Assembly: GCA_965224795.1 (NCBI GenBank)
Contig: CBDDAE010000001.1
Location: 1,550,001 to 1,614,000, forward strand
DNA from: NVTR01 sp036480115
GTDB lineage: Bacteria; Pseudomonadota; Alphaproteobacteria; Rhodobacterales; Rhodobacteraceae
Length of the DNA stretch: 64,000 nt
Direction: 5' to 3'
Shown here: piece by piece, positions 7,884 to 16,669 of the stretch
Layout of the letters: each line of letters begins with the position of its first letter
How positions within the stretch are numbered: the stretch's first letter is position 1
Made by a program: the position numbers and the translations under genes
Notes under the pieces: model-generated
Seen by the model: the letters and a program-made list of their open reading frames with translations, nothing else
Databases searched by the model: none
What the model was told of the DNA's origin: nothing

Positions 7884-8924
7884 TCACAAATTCGCCTCAA
7901 CCCGAAACTCATCCGGTATACCATCCACCCCGTCCAACACCAGATCAGCCATCACCACGGCCACTTTCGGGGCCATACCAAACCCGATCTTGAACCCACC
8001 ATTAGCAATATAACCCCCCGCACGCCCCGGATATCCCCCCAGCATCGGTGCCCGGGTTTTCGCCCGGGGACGCACCCCGGCCCACCGGCCCAATACCGGC
8101 GCATCCGCCAGCTGTGGCAGAATTCCAATCGCCTGCGCCAGCAATTCATCCAACTGCTCATCTGTCGAAACCGGGTCGTCAAAATACCGCTCACTTGTTG
8201 ACCCGATTGCCACCGTGCCATTGTCATGTGCCACAAAATGAATACCCTCAACAAATATCTGCGGCACATCCCTGCGGTCGTATTTCAGTAAGACCGACTG
8301 CCCCTTAACACCATTGCCAACTTCACACCCAAATTCCTCGGACAGCGCCAACAGGCCTTCATACCCGGTTGCCCAAACCACTGCGCTTTGCGCGGTCCCC
8401 TGCTTTTCAATGGCGACATCAAACGCGGCCAGCGCCGCCACCAAACTGTCACATGCCCGGCCCGGATCAATGCGCGCCGACAGCGTGTCATGCACCACAT
8501 AACCGCTGGCACTTGGTGGCACCCAGCCGTCAAACTCCCGCGCCTCGCGCACCTGCCACTCCGCCTGCCCACGCCACAGATCGCGCGCCTGAGCAATCCG
8601 TTCACGCGCCAATTGCAATGTCCAGTCATCGGCAATCGCCTGCAACCGGCCCACGCGCCCATAGCCAGACGCCAACCCCGACAGCCCATCCACACCGTCC
8701 CAGAACCCCTGCGCCATCAGTAGGCTGTCCAACTGAAACGCCTTTTTCGGCTCCCACCGTTCCGGCGTATGCGGCGCGAGCGCACCCACGACACCACCAC
8801 TTGATCCAGCCCCGGCACCACGTGGATCAATCACTTGCACCGCCGCGCCGCGCCGCACACATTCATAGGCGATTGTCAGGCCAAACACCCCAGCCCCCAT
8901 AACTGTCACATCAACCGTTGCCAA
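7884..8924 (-). CDS. FAD-dependent oxidoreductase (DadA/MnmC oxidase-domain type)
   Basis: A 346-residue DAO-fold flavoprotein. The N-terminal dinucleotide-binding motif VMGAGVFGLTIAYECVRRG (residues 8-26) binds FAD, and the C-terminal WAGVRPRAKTRAPMLG and YIANGGFKIGFGMAP blocks close the fold. It is divergent from mnmD, with a 55-base gap. In gammaproteobacterial MnmC the FAD oxidase and methyltransferase domains are fused. This gene may be the separate oxidase half that removes carboxymethyl from cmnm5U34 in tRNA; that is inference from the pairing. A D-amino-acid dehydrogenase is the alternative. Confidence 0.85.
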   Translation of the reverse strand: MATVDVTVMGAGVFGLTIAYECVRRGAAVQVIDPRGAGAGSSGGVVGALAPHTPERWEPKKAFQLDSLLMAQGFWDGVDGLSGLASGYGRVGRLQAIADDWTLQLARERIAQARDLWRGQAEWQVREAREFDGWVPPSASGYVVHDTLSARIDPGRACDSLVAALAAFDVAIEKQGTAQSAVVWATGYEGLLALSEEFGCEVGNGVKGQSVLLKYDRRDVPQIFVEGIHFVAHDNGTVAIGSTSERYFDDPVSTDEQLDELLAQAIGILPQLADAPVLGRWAGVRPRAKTRAPMLGGYPGRAGGYIANGGFKIGFGMAPKVAVVMADLVLDGVDGIPDEFRVEANL

Positions 8925-8979
8925 ACCTGCGCCCCTTGATCATTGTCGCCCCGTACCAACAGCTTTAGGCCAAGACCGG

Positions 8980-9660
8980 ATGCCAGACCAGACAGCATTA
9001 ATTGAATGGCGGGATGGCAAAACCCCTGTCTCAACCCAATTTGACGACCCGTATTTTTCGCTGAATGACGGGCTGGCCGAAACCCGGCATGTGTTTTTGG
9101 CCGGCAATGACCTGCCCGCCCGTTTTCACCCCGGTTTTCACATCGCCGAACTGGGCTTTGGCACCGGGCTTAACATGCTCACCGTCTGGCAGGCGTGGAA
9201 CTATTCCGGCCAGACCGGGCCCTTGCGCTTCACCAGCTTTGAGCAATACCCCATGAGGCCGCAAGACATAGAAACCGCCCTTTCCGGTTTCCCCGATTTG
9301 GCGGATCTTGCCAGCATTTTCCTGCAAAACTGGCCCGGCGACAACAATACCCCCTCGCTACCCGGCCTGAACCTGCGCGTCATAACTGGTGACGCGCGCC
9401 AAACCTTGCCCAAATGGACCGAAAAAGCCGATGCCTGGTTCCTTGATGGGTTTTCACCGGCCAAAAACCCAGAGCTCTGGACACCTCAACTTATGGCCGA
9501 CGTTGCCGACCATACCAACGCAGACGGTACATTCGCCACCTACACTGCCGCAGGCTATGTGCGTCGCGCGCTGACGCAAGCCGGGTTTGCCGTTGACAGG
9601 TGCCCCGGTTATGGCCGAAAGCGGCACATGACAGTCGGACAGAAAAAACCCGCCCCATGA
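8980..9660 (+). CDS. mnmD: MnmD, tRNA (5-methylaminomethyl-2-thiouridine) methyltransferase
   Basis: A 226-residue stand-alone version of the methyltransferase domain of MnmC. It begins with IEWRDGKTPVSTQFDDPYFS, a family signature. The SAM-binding motif FHIAELGFGTGLNMLTVW lies around residues 50-67, and the catalytic-region block DAWFLDGFSPAKNPELW around 151-167. It makes mnm5(s2)U34 in wobble uridines of certain tRNAs. It is divergent from the FAD oxidoreductase gene. Its stop overlaps the next start by 4 bases. Confidence 0.93.
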   Translation: MPDQTALIEWRDGKTPVSTQFDDPYFSLNDGLAETRHVFLAGNDLPARFHPGFHIAELGFGTGLNMLTVWQAWNYSGQTGPLRFTSFEQYPMRPQDIETALSGFPDLADLASIFLQNWPGDNNTPSLPGLNLRVITGDARQTLPKWTEKADAWFLDGFSPAKNPELWTPQLMADVADHTNADGTFATYTAAGYVRRALTQAGFAVDRCPGYGRKRHMTVGQKKPAP

Positions 9661-10529
9661 CCCAAAACAACACCCGCCTCGGCATTGCCCTAATGGTCGC
9701 CGCCACCTTCGTTTTTGCCCTGCAAGACGGCATGTCGCGCCACCTTGCCGTCACCTACAACGTCTGGATGGTGGTGATGATCCGCTACTGGTTTTTTGCG
9801 GCCTTCGTCATCACACTGGCGCGCCGCCAACCCGGTGGTATTTCAGGTGTGGCCGCCACAACCCAACCGCTTTTGCAAATTTTCCGGGGCGTATTGCTGG
9901 CCCTTGAAATCTGCGTTGCAGTCATCGCATTTGTCTTTCTGGGCCTGATCGAATCCCACGCGGTATTCGCCTGCTACCCGTTGATCATTGCAGCCCTGTC
10001 CGGGCCAATTTTGGGCGAAAAAGTTGGCTGGCGACGCTGGGTGGCAATCGGCACTGGCACCATCGGCATCCTTATCATCCTGCAACCGGGCGTCACAGTC
10101 TTTTCCCCCGCCGCGCTGATCCCGCTTCTTAGCGCCACCATGTTTGCGCTATATGGACTGCTCACCAGATACGCCGCGCGAAAAGACAACACCGCCACCA
10201 GCTTTTTCTGGACCGGTATATCTGGCGCGGTAATCATGACAGGCGTCGGCATATGGTTCTGGCAACCCATGACCCCGCCAGACTGGGGCTGGATGGCCGC
10301 CCTTAGCGTTTCCGGCGTGTTGGGCCACTGGCTGTTGATCCGCTGTTATGAAATCGCCGAGGCCAGCGCGGTGCAACCATTCGCCTATTTCCAGCTGGTT
10401 TTTGTGTCAATACTGGGCGTTACCATCTTCAACGAAGTCCTGCGCAGCAATGTCGTACTGGGGGGCGCAATCGTTGTGACGGCGGGCCTGTTCACCCTTT
10501 GGCGCAACAGACTGGCCAAAGCAAACTAG
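9657..10529 (+). CDS. DMT superfamily transporter (EamA domain)
   Basis: A 290-residue integral membrane protein with about ten hydrophobic segments and two EamA repeats (roughly residues 8-140 and 150-285), typical of drug/metabolite exporters. The ATG at 9657 overlaps the mnmD stop (ATGA); the frame is open further upstream only within mnmD. Substrate unknown. The TAG stop shares the palindromic CTAG with the stop of the convergent transglycosylase gene, so the two genes meet end to end with no terminator between them. Confidence 0.88.
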   Translation: MTQNNTRLGIALMVAATFVFALQDGMSRHLAVTYNVWMVVMIRYWFFAAFVITLARRQPGGISGVAATTQPLLQIFRGVLLALEICVAVIAFVFLGLIESHAVFACYPLIIAALSGPILGEKVGWRRWVAIGTGTIGILIILQPGVTVFSPAALIPLLSATMFALYGLLTRYAARKDNTATSFFWTGISGAVIMTGVGIWFWQPMTPPDWGWMAALSVSGVLGHWLLIRCYEIAEASAVQPFAYFQLVFVSILGVTIFNEVLRSNVVLGGAIVVTAGLFTLWRNRLAKAN

Positions 10530-12466
10530 CCGCCAACCATATCCTTGCCCAGCCGCAGCTCAGACACTTCCCCCGACAGCCGGGCGCGGTACACGGCCAG
10601 ACTTTCCATCACCCGCATCACATAATTGCGGGTTTCACGAAACGGGATATGTTCCACCCAATCCACCGCATGTTCAATGGATCGGCGCGGATCACCATAT
10701 TGGCGTGCCCAGTTTTTGGGGCGGCTTGGCCCGGCATTATAGCCAGCGGCAACAAACGGGTAATACGGGCCCATATCGTCAATCAGTTCATCCAGATAGG
10801 CGCTGCCTAACTGCGCATTGTAAACCGGATCAGTACTAAGCCTTGAAACGCTGAATGACACCTTCAGTTTTTTCGCCATAGCTTTGGCAGTGCGCGGCAT
10901 CAGTTGCATCAACCCCCGAGCCCCGGCAGGGCTGGTGATCACCGGAAAAAATTCGCTTTCCCGGCGAATAATTGACAACGTTAGTTCCGGTGGCACGCTT
11001 AGCTCAGAACTGGCTACATCGGTCACCGGAAAATACGAACGCATCAGCACATCACCGCTTTTGGCCGCGTACTTCGCCATATAAAGTGCAGCAAATGGTT
11101 CATCCAGATCCAGCGCCAGTTGCGCTAATGATCCGCGTTCTTCTACGGTTAAAATTTCCGCCAGATGTCGGGTGAAGCGGGTAAACAACAGCGGATGTCC
11201 AGCCTCTTGAAATAATATAGCAGCCGCCAGAACCGAACTTTGACCATGCGCAGAAACGTTAAAATCAGGATACTCCAGTTCTCCGGTCAACCGGACATCC
11301 ATTTCGATCCCTGCCTTTTCCGCTGCCAACTGCCCGTAAAAACTGGTTTGGTACTCGGCCCCGTATTCATAAGCTAACAGCGCCGCTTCACCATTGCCCA
11401 GTGCCTCATGCGCTCGCCCTTCCCAATAGCCAGCGCGGCCCTGCGAGATTGGTGTTTCAACCGACGCCCGAAAGCGTCTGAAATGGGCCAAGGCTTTTTC
11501 CGGATCATTCAGATCACTTAGCGCAATAAACCCGGCCAACCATTCAAGATCAATGAAATTATCGCCCTCTTCCAGATGATGATTGGCAGCAATCTCATAA
11601 GCCATTTCCACCTTGCCATCGCGCATCATCTGGCGCGCCATTGTGCGGCGACGGTTTCCCCAGTCATCTGGTCGGCCAAGTGCCGCCACCGACGTGCTAT
11701 GCTTTAACAATAACTCTATTGCAGACGCTTCTTGACCTTTTTTAATCCGCCACTCAAACCGGGCATGGGCCAAGCCTGCATCATCAACCAATGCCGCCGG
11801 GACGGCCTTGATCAAAGCCGTAAGGTTATTGCCCTTTTTGATCAGTCCAATCCGCGCTCGCGCCAGCGCTTTGTAATCGGCACCAACCAGAGAATTTAGC
11901 CGTGCAGCTTCCGTTGTCAGACCCTCCCACAGCAACATATCCTGCCGCGCCCGGTGGTGGTTCACCAAGGTTTCTCCATAAGCCGACAAAAATTTGGCTT
12001 CCTGGGATTGGGATAGTGACAGCTCCCGCCAAGCCCGCACCGCTTCGGTTTGCGCTTTTTCAGGTGCCCCCGACTTTTCATAAGCCGCGGCCAAACGTAA
12101 CGAGCCAGTGCCGGTCTGTGGTTCCATTTCAGCAAAAAAGGTGATGACATTATCCGCCGAAGCTGAAGCTAAAATATTGGCTTCACCCCGCCGACGCATA
12201 AGCGGCAAACCGGGCCAATCCGACCGACGGTCCAGAAAATCAATATACTCTGCAAATTGCCCTGCACCTGCCCTAAGACGATGCCATAGCACGATATCTT
12301 TGGCCACTTGCCCATCCGGCGCAGCTAAAATCGTGGCTTCATTCCATTTTCCGTTGCCAACGGCGTCCATAGCGCGCGCCAAAGCCGTTGCTTCCTGGCT
12401 GTCCTGTGCAAGGGCGCAAACAGTCGAAAACACCAGAATAATTAGGCCAAACAGGGTGTTACGCAT
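10526..12466 (-). CDS. slt: Soluble lytic murein transglycosylase (Slt70-like)
   Basis: A 646-residue periplasmic protein starting MRNTLFGLIILVF. A signal peptide (to about residue 22) precedes a long superhelical alpha-rich region and a C-terminal SLT catalytic domain (about residues 480-610). The catalytic Glu is in the block RRESEFFPVITSPAGARGLM, followed by QLMPRTAKAMA. It cleaves the MurNAc-GlcNAc bond of peptidoglycan with formation of 1,6-anhydroMurNAc. An in-frame codon 12 residues upstream (12502) exists, but the ATG at 12466 gives a clean signal peptide. Divergent from dapA across about 155 bases. Confidence 0.92.
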   Translation of the reverse strand: MRNTLFGLIILVFSTVCALAQDSQEATALARAMDAVGNGKWNEATILAAPDGQVAKDIVLWHRLRAGAGQFAEYIDFLDRRSDWPGLPLMRRRGEANILASASADNVITFFAEMEPQTGTGSLRLAAAYEKSGAPEKAQTEAVRAWRELSLSQSQEAKFLSAYGETLVNHHRARQDMLLWEGLTTEAARLNSLVGADYKALARARIGLIKKGNNLTALIKAVPAALVDDAGLAHARFEWRIKKGQEASAIELLLKHSTSVAALGRPDDWGNRRRTMARQMMRDGKVEMAYEIAANHHLEEGDNFIDLEWLAGFIALSDLNDPEKALAHFRRFRASVETPISQGRAGYWEGRAHEALGNGEAALLAYEYGAEYQTSFYGQLAAEKAGIEMDVRLTGELEYPDFNVSAHGQSSVLAAAILFQEAGHPLLFTRFTRHLAEILTVEERGSLAQLALDLDEPFAALYMAKYAAKSGDVLMRSYFPVTDVASSELSVPPELTLSIIRRESEFFPVITSPAGARGLMQLMPRTAKAMAKKLKVSFSVSRLSTDPVYNAQLGSAYLDELIDDMGPYYPFVAAGYNAGPSRPKNWARQYGDPRRSIEHAVDWVEHIPFRETRNYVMRVMESLAVYRARLSGEVSELRLGKDMVGG

Positions 12467-12621
12467 GTAATAAATCCAATATCGTCCCCGGCCAGAACCC
12501 ATATCCTAATGCAGTAGTACCAGACAGCAACACACAATCTTGGCAATACTATGAACACCAGCTAGTTTCCGCCCCGTTTACACCGGGTGAGTCGCACCCA
12601 CTATTTCAAGGAGAGCGTGAT

Positions 12622-13497
12622 ATGTTCAGCGGTTCCCTAACAGCCCTGGTAACGCCGTTTAAAAACGGTGAACTGGATATTGCCACGCTCAAACAACTGG
12701 TTGATTGGCAGATAGAGCAGGGCAGCAAGGGCCTTGTTCCCGTGGGCACTACCGGAGAAAGTCCAACCCTTACCCATGCCGAACATGAAACCGTGGTAGA
12801 AGTGGTGGTCAAAGCCGCCGCTGGCCGGGTGTCGGTGATTGCCGGTGCCGGTTCAAACAACACCGCCGAAGCCATTGCCCTTGCGCAACACGCCGCACGC
12901 GTCGGTGCAGATGCGGTTCTTGTGGTCACACCCTACTACAACAAACCCACCCAGGCCGGCCTGATTGCCCATTTCAAGGCCATCCATGAAGCGGCAGAAA
13001 TCCCGATCATCATTTATAATATCCCGCCCCGCTCGGTGGTGGATATGTCCCCCGAAACCATGGGCGAACTGAATAGACTGCCCCGCATTGTCGGTGTAAA
13101 GGACGCAACCGGCGACCTGTCGCGCGTCAGCAAGCAACGCCTGACCTGCGGTATGGACTTCATTCAACTGTCTGGCGAAGATCCTACCGCCGTGGGGTTC
13201 AATGCCCAAGGCGGGGTTGGCTGCATCTCTGTCACCGCCAACGTCGCACCGCGACTTTGCGCTGATTTGCAGGAAGCCACCGCGCGGGGGGATTACGCAA
13301 CTGCGCTGTCCATTCAGGACCGCCTGATGCCCCTGCACCACGCCATTTTCACCGAGCCCGGCCTGACCGGCGCAAAATACGGCCTGTCTCTGCTGGGCAA
13401 ATGTAGCGATGAAGTTCGCCTGCCGCTGGTCGGTGTCACTGACGGCACAAAAGATGCTATTCGCGCGGGCATGGTCAATGCCGGATTGATAAATTAG
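12622..13497 (+). CDS. dapA: 4-hydroxy-tetrahydrodipicolinate synthase DapA
   Basis: A 291-residue (beta/alpha)8 lyase that condenses pyruvate and aspartate semialdehyde, the first committed step of lysine and diaminopimelate synthesis. Visible motifs are GTTGESPTL (residues 43-51), the YYNKPTQ block with the catalytic Tyr, and VGVKDATGDLSR carrying the Schiff-base Lys. A strong ribosome-binding site (AAGGAGA) precedes the ATG. smpB follows after 8 bases. Confidence 0.97.
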   Translation: MFSGSLTALVTPFKNGELDIATLKQLVDWQIEQGSKGLVPVGTTGESPTLTHAEHETVVEVVVKAAAGRVSVIAGAGSNNTAEAIALAQHAARVGADAVLVVTPYYNKPTQAGLIAHFKAIHEAAEIPIIIYNIPPRSVVDMSPETMGELNRLPRIVGVKDATGDLSRVSKQRLTCGMDFIQLSGEDPTAVGFNAQGGVGCISVTANVAPRLCADLQEATARGDYATALSIQDRLMPLHHAIFTEPGLTGAKYGLSLLGKCSDEVRLPLVGVTDGTKDAIRAGMVNAGLIN

Positions 13498-13505
13498 ACA
13501 AACCA

Positions 13506-13982
13506 ATGGCCAAACCCAAATCAGACCCCAACTACAAAGTCATCGCCGAAAACCGCCGTGCGCGGTATGATTATGCCATTGAAAACGATCTTGAGGTGGG
13601 CATAATCTTGCTGGGCTCCGAGGTAAAATCCATGCGCGTCGGTCAAACCAATATCGCCGAAAGCTACGCCGCTGTGGAAGAAGGTGAACTATGGTTGGTC
13701 AACGCCTATGTCGCCCCCTACGCCCCGGCAGTTACCTGGGGGCACGAAGAACGGCGCAAACGCAAATTACTGGTGTCCAAAAAAGAGCTGTCCAACCTTT
13801 GGCAGGCTACGGCCCGCAAGGGTATGACGCTGGTGCCGCTGGTCATGTATTTCAATCATCGTGGCAAAGTGAAAATGAAAATCGGGATCGCAAAAGGCAA
13901 GAAAACCCAGGACAAACGCGCAACAGAGAAAAAGCGCGACTGGGACCGCCAGAAAGCCCGACTGTTGCGCGATAACGGTTAA
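13506..13982 (+). CDS. smpB: SsrA-binding protein SmpB
   Basis: A 158-residue SmpB, the tmRNA partner in trans-translation ribosome rescue. The N-terminal NYKVIAENRRARYDYAIE, the central GIILLGSEVKSMRVGQTNI and the basic C-terminal tail KKTQDKRATEKKRDWDRQK are diagnostic. Eight bases downstream of dapA and probably co-transcribed. No tmRNA gene was seen nearby. Confidence 0.97.
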   Translation: MAKPKSDPNYKVIAENRRARYDYAIENDLEVGIILLGSEVKSMRVGQTNIAESYAAVEEGELWLVNAYVAPYAPAVTWGHEERRKRKLLVSKKELSNLWQATARKGMTLVPLVMYFNHRGKVKMKIGIAKGKKTQDKRATEKKRDWDRQKARLLRDNG

Positions 13983-14106
13983 GCAAAAAAAAATACCTTC
14001 TGTTATTGTTGATTCTTGGAAATCCAATAAACTTGCCTCTGTTCGGGGTCCTGCGGGCCAAGCCTCGGCTGCTTGCAAAATAAGGCTCAAATGGGAAGGA
14101 CAGTCT

Positions 14107-14388
14107 ATGGAACTAATCATACAATTAATCTCCGGCGCCATCGGCGGCAACGTTGCTGGCGGTATACTTAAAGGCAAAAGTTTGGGCACGCTCGGGAACT
14201 CTCTAGCAGGTATCGTCGGTGGCGGTATCGGCGGTAAGCTTCTGGGTGGATTGATGGGCGGTGGCGCAGCTGCTGCCGGATCAGGCCTTGATGCCGGATC
14301 AATCGTCAGCTCGCTTGTTACCGGTGGTGCAGGTGGTGGCGTGTTGATGGTCGTCGTTGGCATCGTCAAAAGCATGATGTCCAAGTAA
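14107..14388 (+). CDS. Small glycine-rich membrane-associated protein, unknown function
   Basis: A 93-residue product made almost entirely of Gly, Ala, Leu, Ile and Ser, with Gly-x3-Gly spacing repeated across residues 13-70 (blocks such as GGNVAGGILKG and GGGIGGKLLGG) and a hydrophobic C-terminal helix before a short basic tail. The pattern resembles glycine-zipper membrane proteins. A GGAAGG-like ribosome-binding site lies 9 bases before the ATG, and a perfect 10-bp hairpin follows the stop, so it looks like an independent real gene. No family name recognised. Confidence 0.7.
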   Translation: MELIIQLISGAIGGNVAGGILKGKSLGTLGNSLAGIVGGGIGGKLLGGLMGGGAAAAGSGLDAGSIVSSLVTGGAGGGVLMVVVGIVKSMMSK

Positions 14389-14395
14389 GTTTCCA

Positions 14396-14420
14396 TCGGG
14401 TGCCCAAATCGGGCACCCGA
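14396..14420 (+). terminator. 10-bp perfect hairpin after the glycine-rich gene
   Basis: TCGGGTGCCC (14396-14405) pairs perfectly with GGGCACCCGA (14411-14420) around a 5-base loop, 8 bases after the stop of the glycine-rich gene and 58 bases before the sseA start. No T run follows, so it is a terminator-like or RNA-stabilising stem rather than a classical intrinsic terminator. Confidence 0.55.
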
Positions 14421-14477
14421 CCCTTGCCAGCCTCGCCCCCGCTCGTTAGGCAAGTGGTCGTCAATCAGGGGGAAATC

Positions 14478-15332
14478 GTGCCGCATAGTGATCCTAAAAC
14501 GCTGGTCTCGACCAAGTGGCTTGCAGCACATCTAAAGGATCCGGATCTTCGGATATTAGACGCCTCGTGGTACATGCCAGACATGCGGCGCAATGCCCGC
14601 GCTGAATATGACGCAGCCCATATCCCCAGTGCCCGGTTCTTTGACATTGATGACATTTCCGACCACCGCTCAGAACTGCCCCACATGGTGCCCTCCATTG
14701 AAAAATTCATCAGTCGCATGCGGGCCATGGGCGTCGGCGACGGCCATCAGGTAGTGGTCTATGACGGTATGGGTATTTTCTCTGCTGCCCGTGTGTGGTG
14801 GCTATTTCGTCTGATGGGAAAAACCGATGTCGCCGTATTGGACGGTGGTCTACCAAAATGGCTGGCAGACGATCACCTGATAGAAGACATGCCACCTGTC
14901 ATTCGTGACCGCCACATGACCGTTCAGCGTCAGGCGCATATGGTCAAAGACGTAACGCAAGTTGCTGCAGCTTCAAAGCTTGGCGACTATGAAATCCTAG
15001 ATGCCCGCGCTGCTGAACGCTTCCGTGGCAACGCCCCTGAACCTCGCGAAGGGCTGCGGACTGGCCATATCCCAAATTCCCGCAACATACCCTTTGGCAA
15101 TCTGCAAAATCCAGATGGCACAATGCGCCCAGTTGCAGACCTGCGCATTACTTTTGAAAAAGCCGGAGTAGACCTCGCCAAGCCCATCATCACCACCTGC
15201 GGCTCCGGCATCACCGCCGCAATCCTTAGCCTGGCGCTTGAACGCATCGGCCATGACCGCCACGCACTTTATGATGGCTCTTGGGCCGAATGGGGCAAAT
15301 ACAGTGACCTGAAGGTCGACACCGGAGAATGA
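14478..15332 (+). CDS. sseA: 3-mercaptopyruvate sulfurtransferase (SseA type)
   Basis: A 284-residue protein with two rhodanese domains (about residues 8-135 and 160-280). The catalytic loop is CGSGITAA with Cys241, the CGSG form typical of 3-mercaptopyruvate sulfurtransferases rather than the CRxGx form of thiosulfate sulfurtransferases. The frame is open to a GTG at 14400, but that codon lies inside the hairpin. The GTG at 14478 has a strong AGGGGGA ribosome-binding site and gives the usual family length. The aminotransferase gene starts 5 bases after the stop. Confidence 0.93.
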   Translation: MPHSDPKTLVSTKWLAAHLKDPDLRILDASWYMPDMRRNARAEYDAAHIPSARFFDIDDISDHRSELPHMVPSIEKFISRMRAMGVGDGHQVVVYDGMGIFSAARVWWLFRLMGKTDVAVLDGGLPKWLADDHLIEDMPPVIRDRHMTVQRQAHMVKDVTQVAAASKLGDYEILDARAAERFRGNAPEPREGLRTGHIPNSRNIPFGNLQNPDGTMRPVADLRITFEKAGVDLAKPIITTCGSGITAAILSLALERIGHDRHALYDGSWAEWGKYSDLKVDTGE

Positions 15333-15336
15333 TAAA

Positions 15337-16521
15337 ATGTTAAGTTCGCTTAAACCACAACCCGCTGACAAAATCCTTGAACTCATGTCGCTGTACCGTG
15401 AAGACCCGCGCACCGACAAAGTTGACCTTGGCGTCGGCGTTTATAAAGATGCTCAGGGTGTCACCCCGGTAATGCGCGCTATCAAGGCAGCCGAACATCA
15501 GCTCTGGGAATCTCAGACCAGCAAATCCTATGTCGGCCTTGCCGGCGATCCCGCCTATAGCGCCGCCATGCGTGACCTGATCCTTGACGGTTCCGTTGAT
15601 AGTAACCGCGTCGCTGCTGCCGCCACCCCAGGTGGCACTGGTGCCATCCGTCAGGCACTGGAACTGATCAAACTGGCCAACCCTGACGCCACTGTCTGGC
15701 TGTCCGCGCCTACATGGCCGAACCACCCCTCGATCATCAAATACCTGGGCATGAACATAGCCGAGTATCGCTACTTTGATGATATCACCCGCAACGTCGA
15801 TTTCCCCGGCATGATGGATGATCTGAAGGCCGTAAAACCCGGCGATGTGGTCCTTTTGCACGGCTGTTGCCACAACCCCACTGGTGCCAACCTGACGCTT
15901 GATCAGTGGGGCAATGTTGTGGACCTGTTGCAAGCCACCGGCGCAATCCCGTTCATCGACATTGCCTATCAGGGCTTTGGCGACGGTCTGGATGCCGACG
16001 CCGCCCCCACTCGGCTTGTGGTGTCACGCATGCCCGAAACCCTGATCGCAGCCAGCTGTTCCAAAAACTTCGGCATCTACCGCGAACGTACTGGTGTTCT
16101 GATGGCAATCGCGCCTGACGCAAAATCCCAACCGGTCACCCAGCAAACCCTAGCCTACCTGAACCGACAAAACTTTTCCTTCCCGCCTGATCACGGCGCC
16201 CGCCTTGTCACAATGATACTGAATGACGACGCCCTGCGTACCGACTGGAAATCTGAACTGGAAGACACCCGCCTAAACATGCTTGGCCTGCGCGAACAAC
16301 TGGCGACAGAGCTGCGCAAGCGAACTAATTCCGACCGGTTCGATTTCATCGCCCGTCACCGCGGTATGTTTTCCCGTATTGGGGCAAGCCCTGAACAGGT
16401 GCAGGCCATGCGCGATAGCCACGGTATATACATGGTGGGCGACAGCCGCTTGAACATCGCCGGGCTGAACACGCAGACAGTGCCTATATTGGCCGAAGCG
16501 ATTGTTGCTAGCGGAGTGTAG
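15337..16521 (+). CDS. Aromatic amino acid / aspartate aminotransferase (class I)
   Basis: A 394-residue PLP-dependent aminotransferase of subgroup I-alpha (AspC/TyrB-like). Visible motifs are the N-terminal VDLGVGVYKDAQG, the cofactor-contact block HGCCHNPTGANL, the FIDIAYQGFGDGL block, and the PLP lysine in SCSKNFGIYRERTG (Lys243). The aromatic versus aspartate preference cannot be read from sequence by eye. Five bases after sseA, so probably co-transcribed; transamination of cysteine to mercaptopyruvate would feed SseA, which is inference. Confidence 0.93.
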   Translation: MLSSLKPQPADKILELMSLYREDPRTDKVDLGVGVYKDAQGVTPVMRAIKAAEHQLWESQTSKSYVGLAGDPAYSAAMRDLILDGSVDSNRVAAAATPGGTGAIRQALELIKLANPDATVWLSAPTWPNHPSIIKYLGMNIAEYRYFDDITRNVDFPGMMDDLKAVKPGDVVLLHGCCHNPTGANLTLDQWGNVVDLLQATGAIPFIDIAYQGFGDGLDADAAPTRLVVSRMPETLIAASCSKNFGIYRERTGVLMAIAPDAKSQPVTQQTLAYLNRQNFSFPPDHGARLVTMILNDDALRTDWKSELEDTRLNMLGLREQLATELRKRTNSDRFDFIARHRGMFSRIGASPEQVQAMRDSHGIYMVGDSRLNIAGLNTQTVPILAEAIVASGV

Positions 16522-16532
16522 TGCCTCACTGG

Positions 16533-16562
16533 GTATAATATATTTGACATATAGTATAATAT
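16533..16562 (+). promoter_or_regulatory. Direct repeat GTATAATAT x2 at 21-bp spacing, probable promoter/operator
   Basis: GTATAATAT occurs at 16533-16541 and again at 16554-16562, exactly 21 bases (two helical turns) apart. A TTGACA hexamer (16544-16549) lies between them in an unusually AT-rich patch. It precedes the membrane protein/XRE regulator pair. The arrangement looks like a promoter overlapped by a two-site operator, probably for the XRE protein at 17123; the regulator assignment is inference. Confidence 0.5.
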
Positions 16563-16669
16563 TTCATACACACTGTATTAGAAACACGACTCACTGTCGC
16601 CCAAACTATACTTTAAACCAATCAGTCATGGGCCCGAAACCCGTAGCTTCAAAATACAGGATCTTCACA

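Noticed and set aside
14400..14477. GTG 14400 as the start of sseA
   Set aside because: It lies inside a perfect hairpin with no ribosome-binding site; GTG 14478 has AGGGGGA and gives the usual 284 residues.
15340..15933. 197-codon open frame antisense to the aminotransferase
   Set aside because: No domain or ribosome-binding signal; it mirrors a well-supported coding gene.
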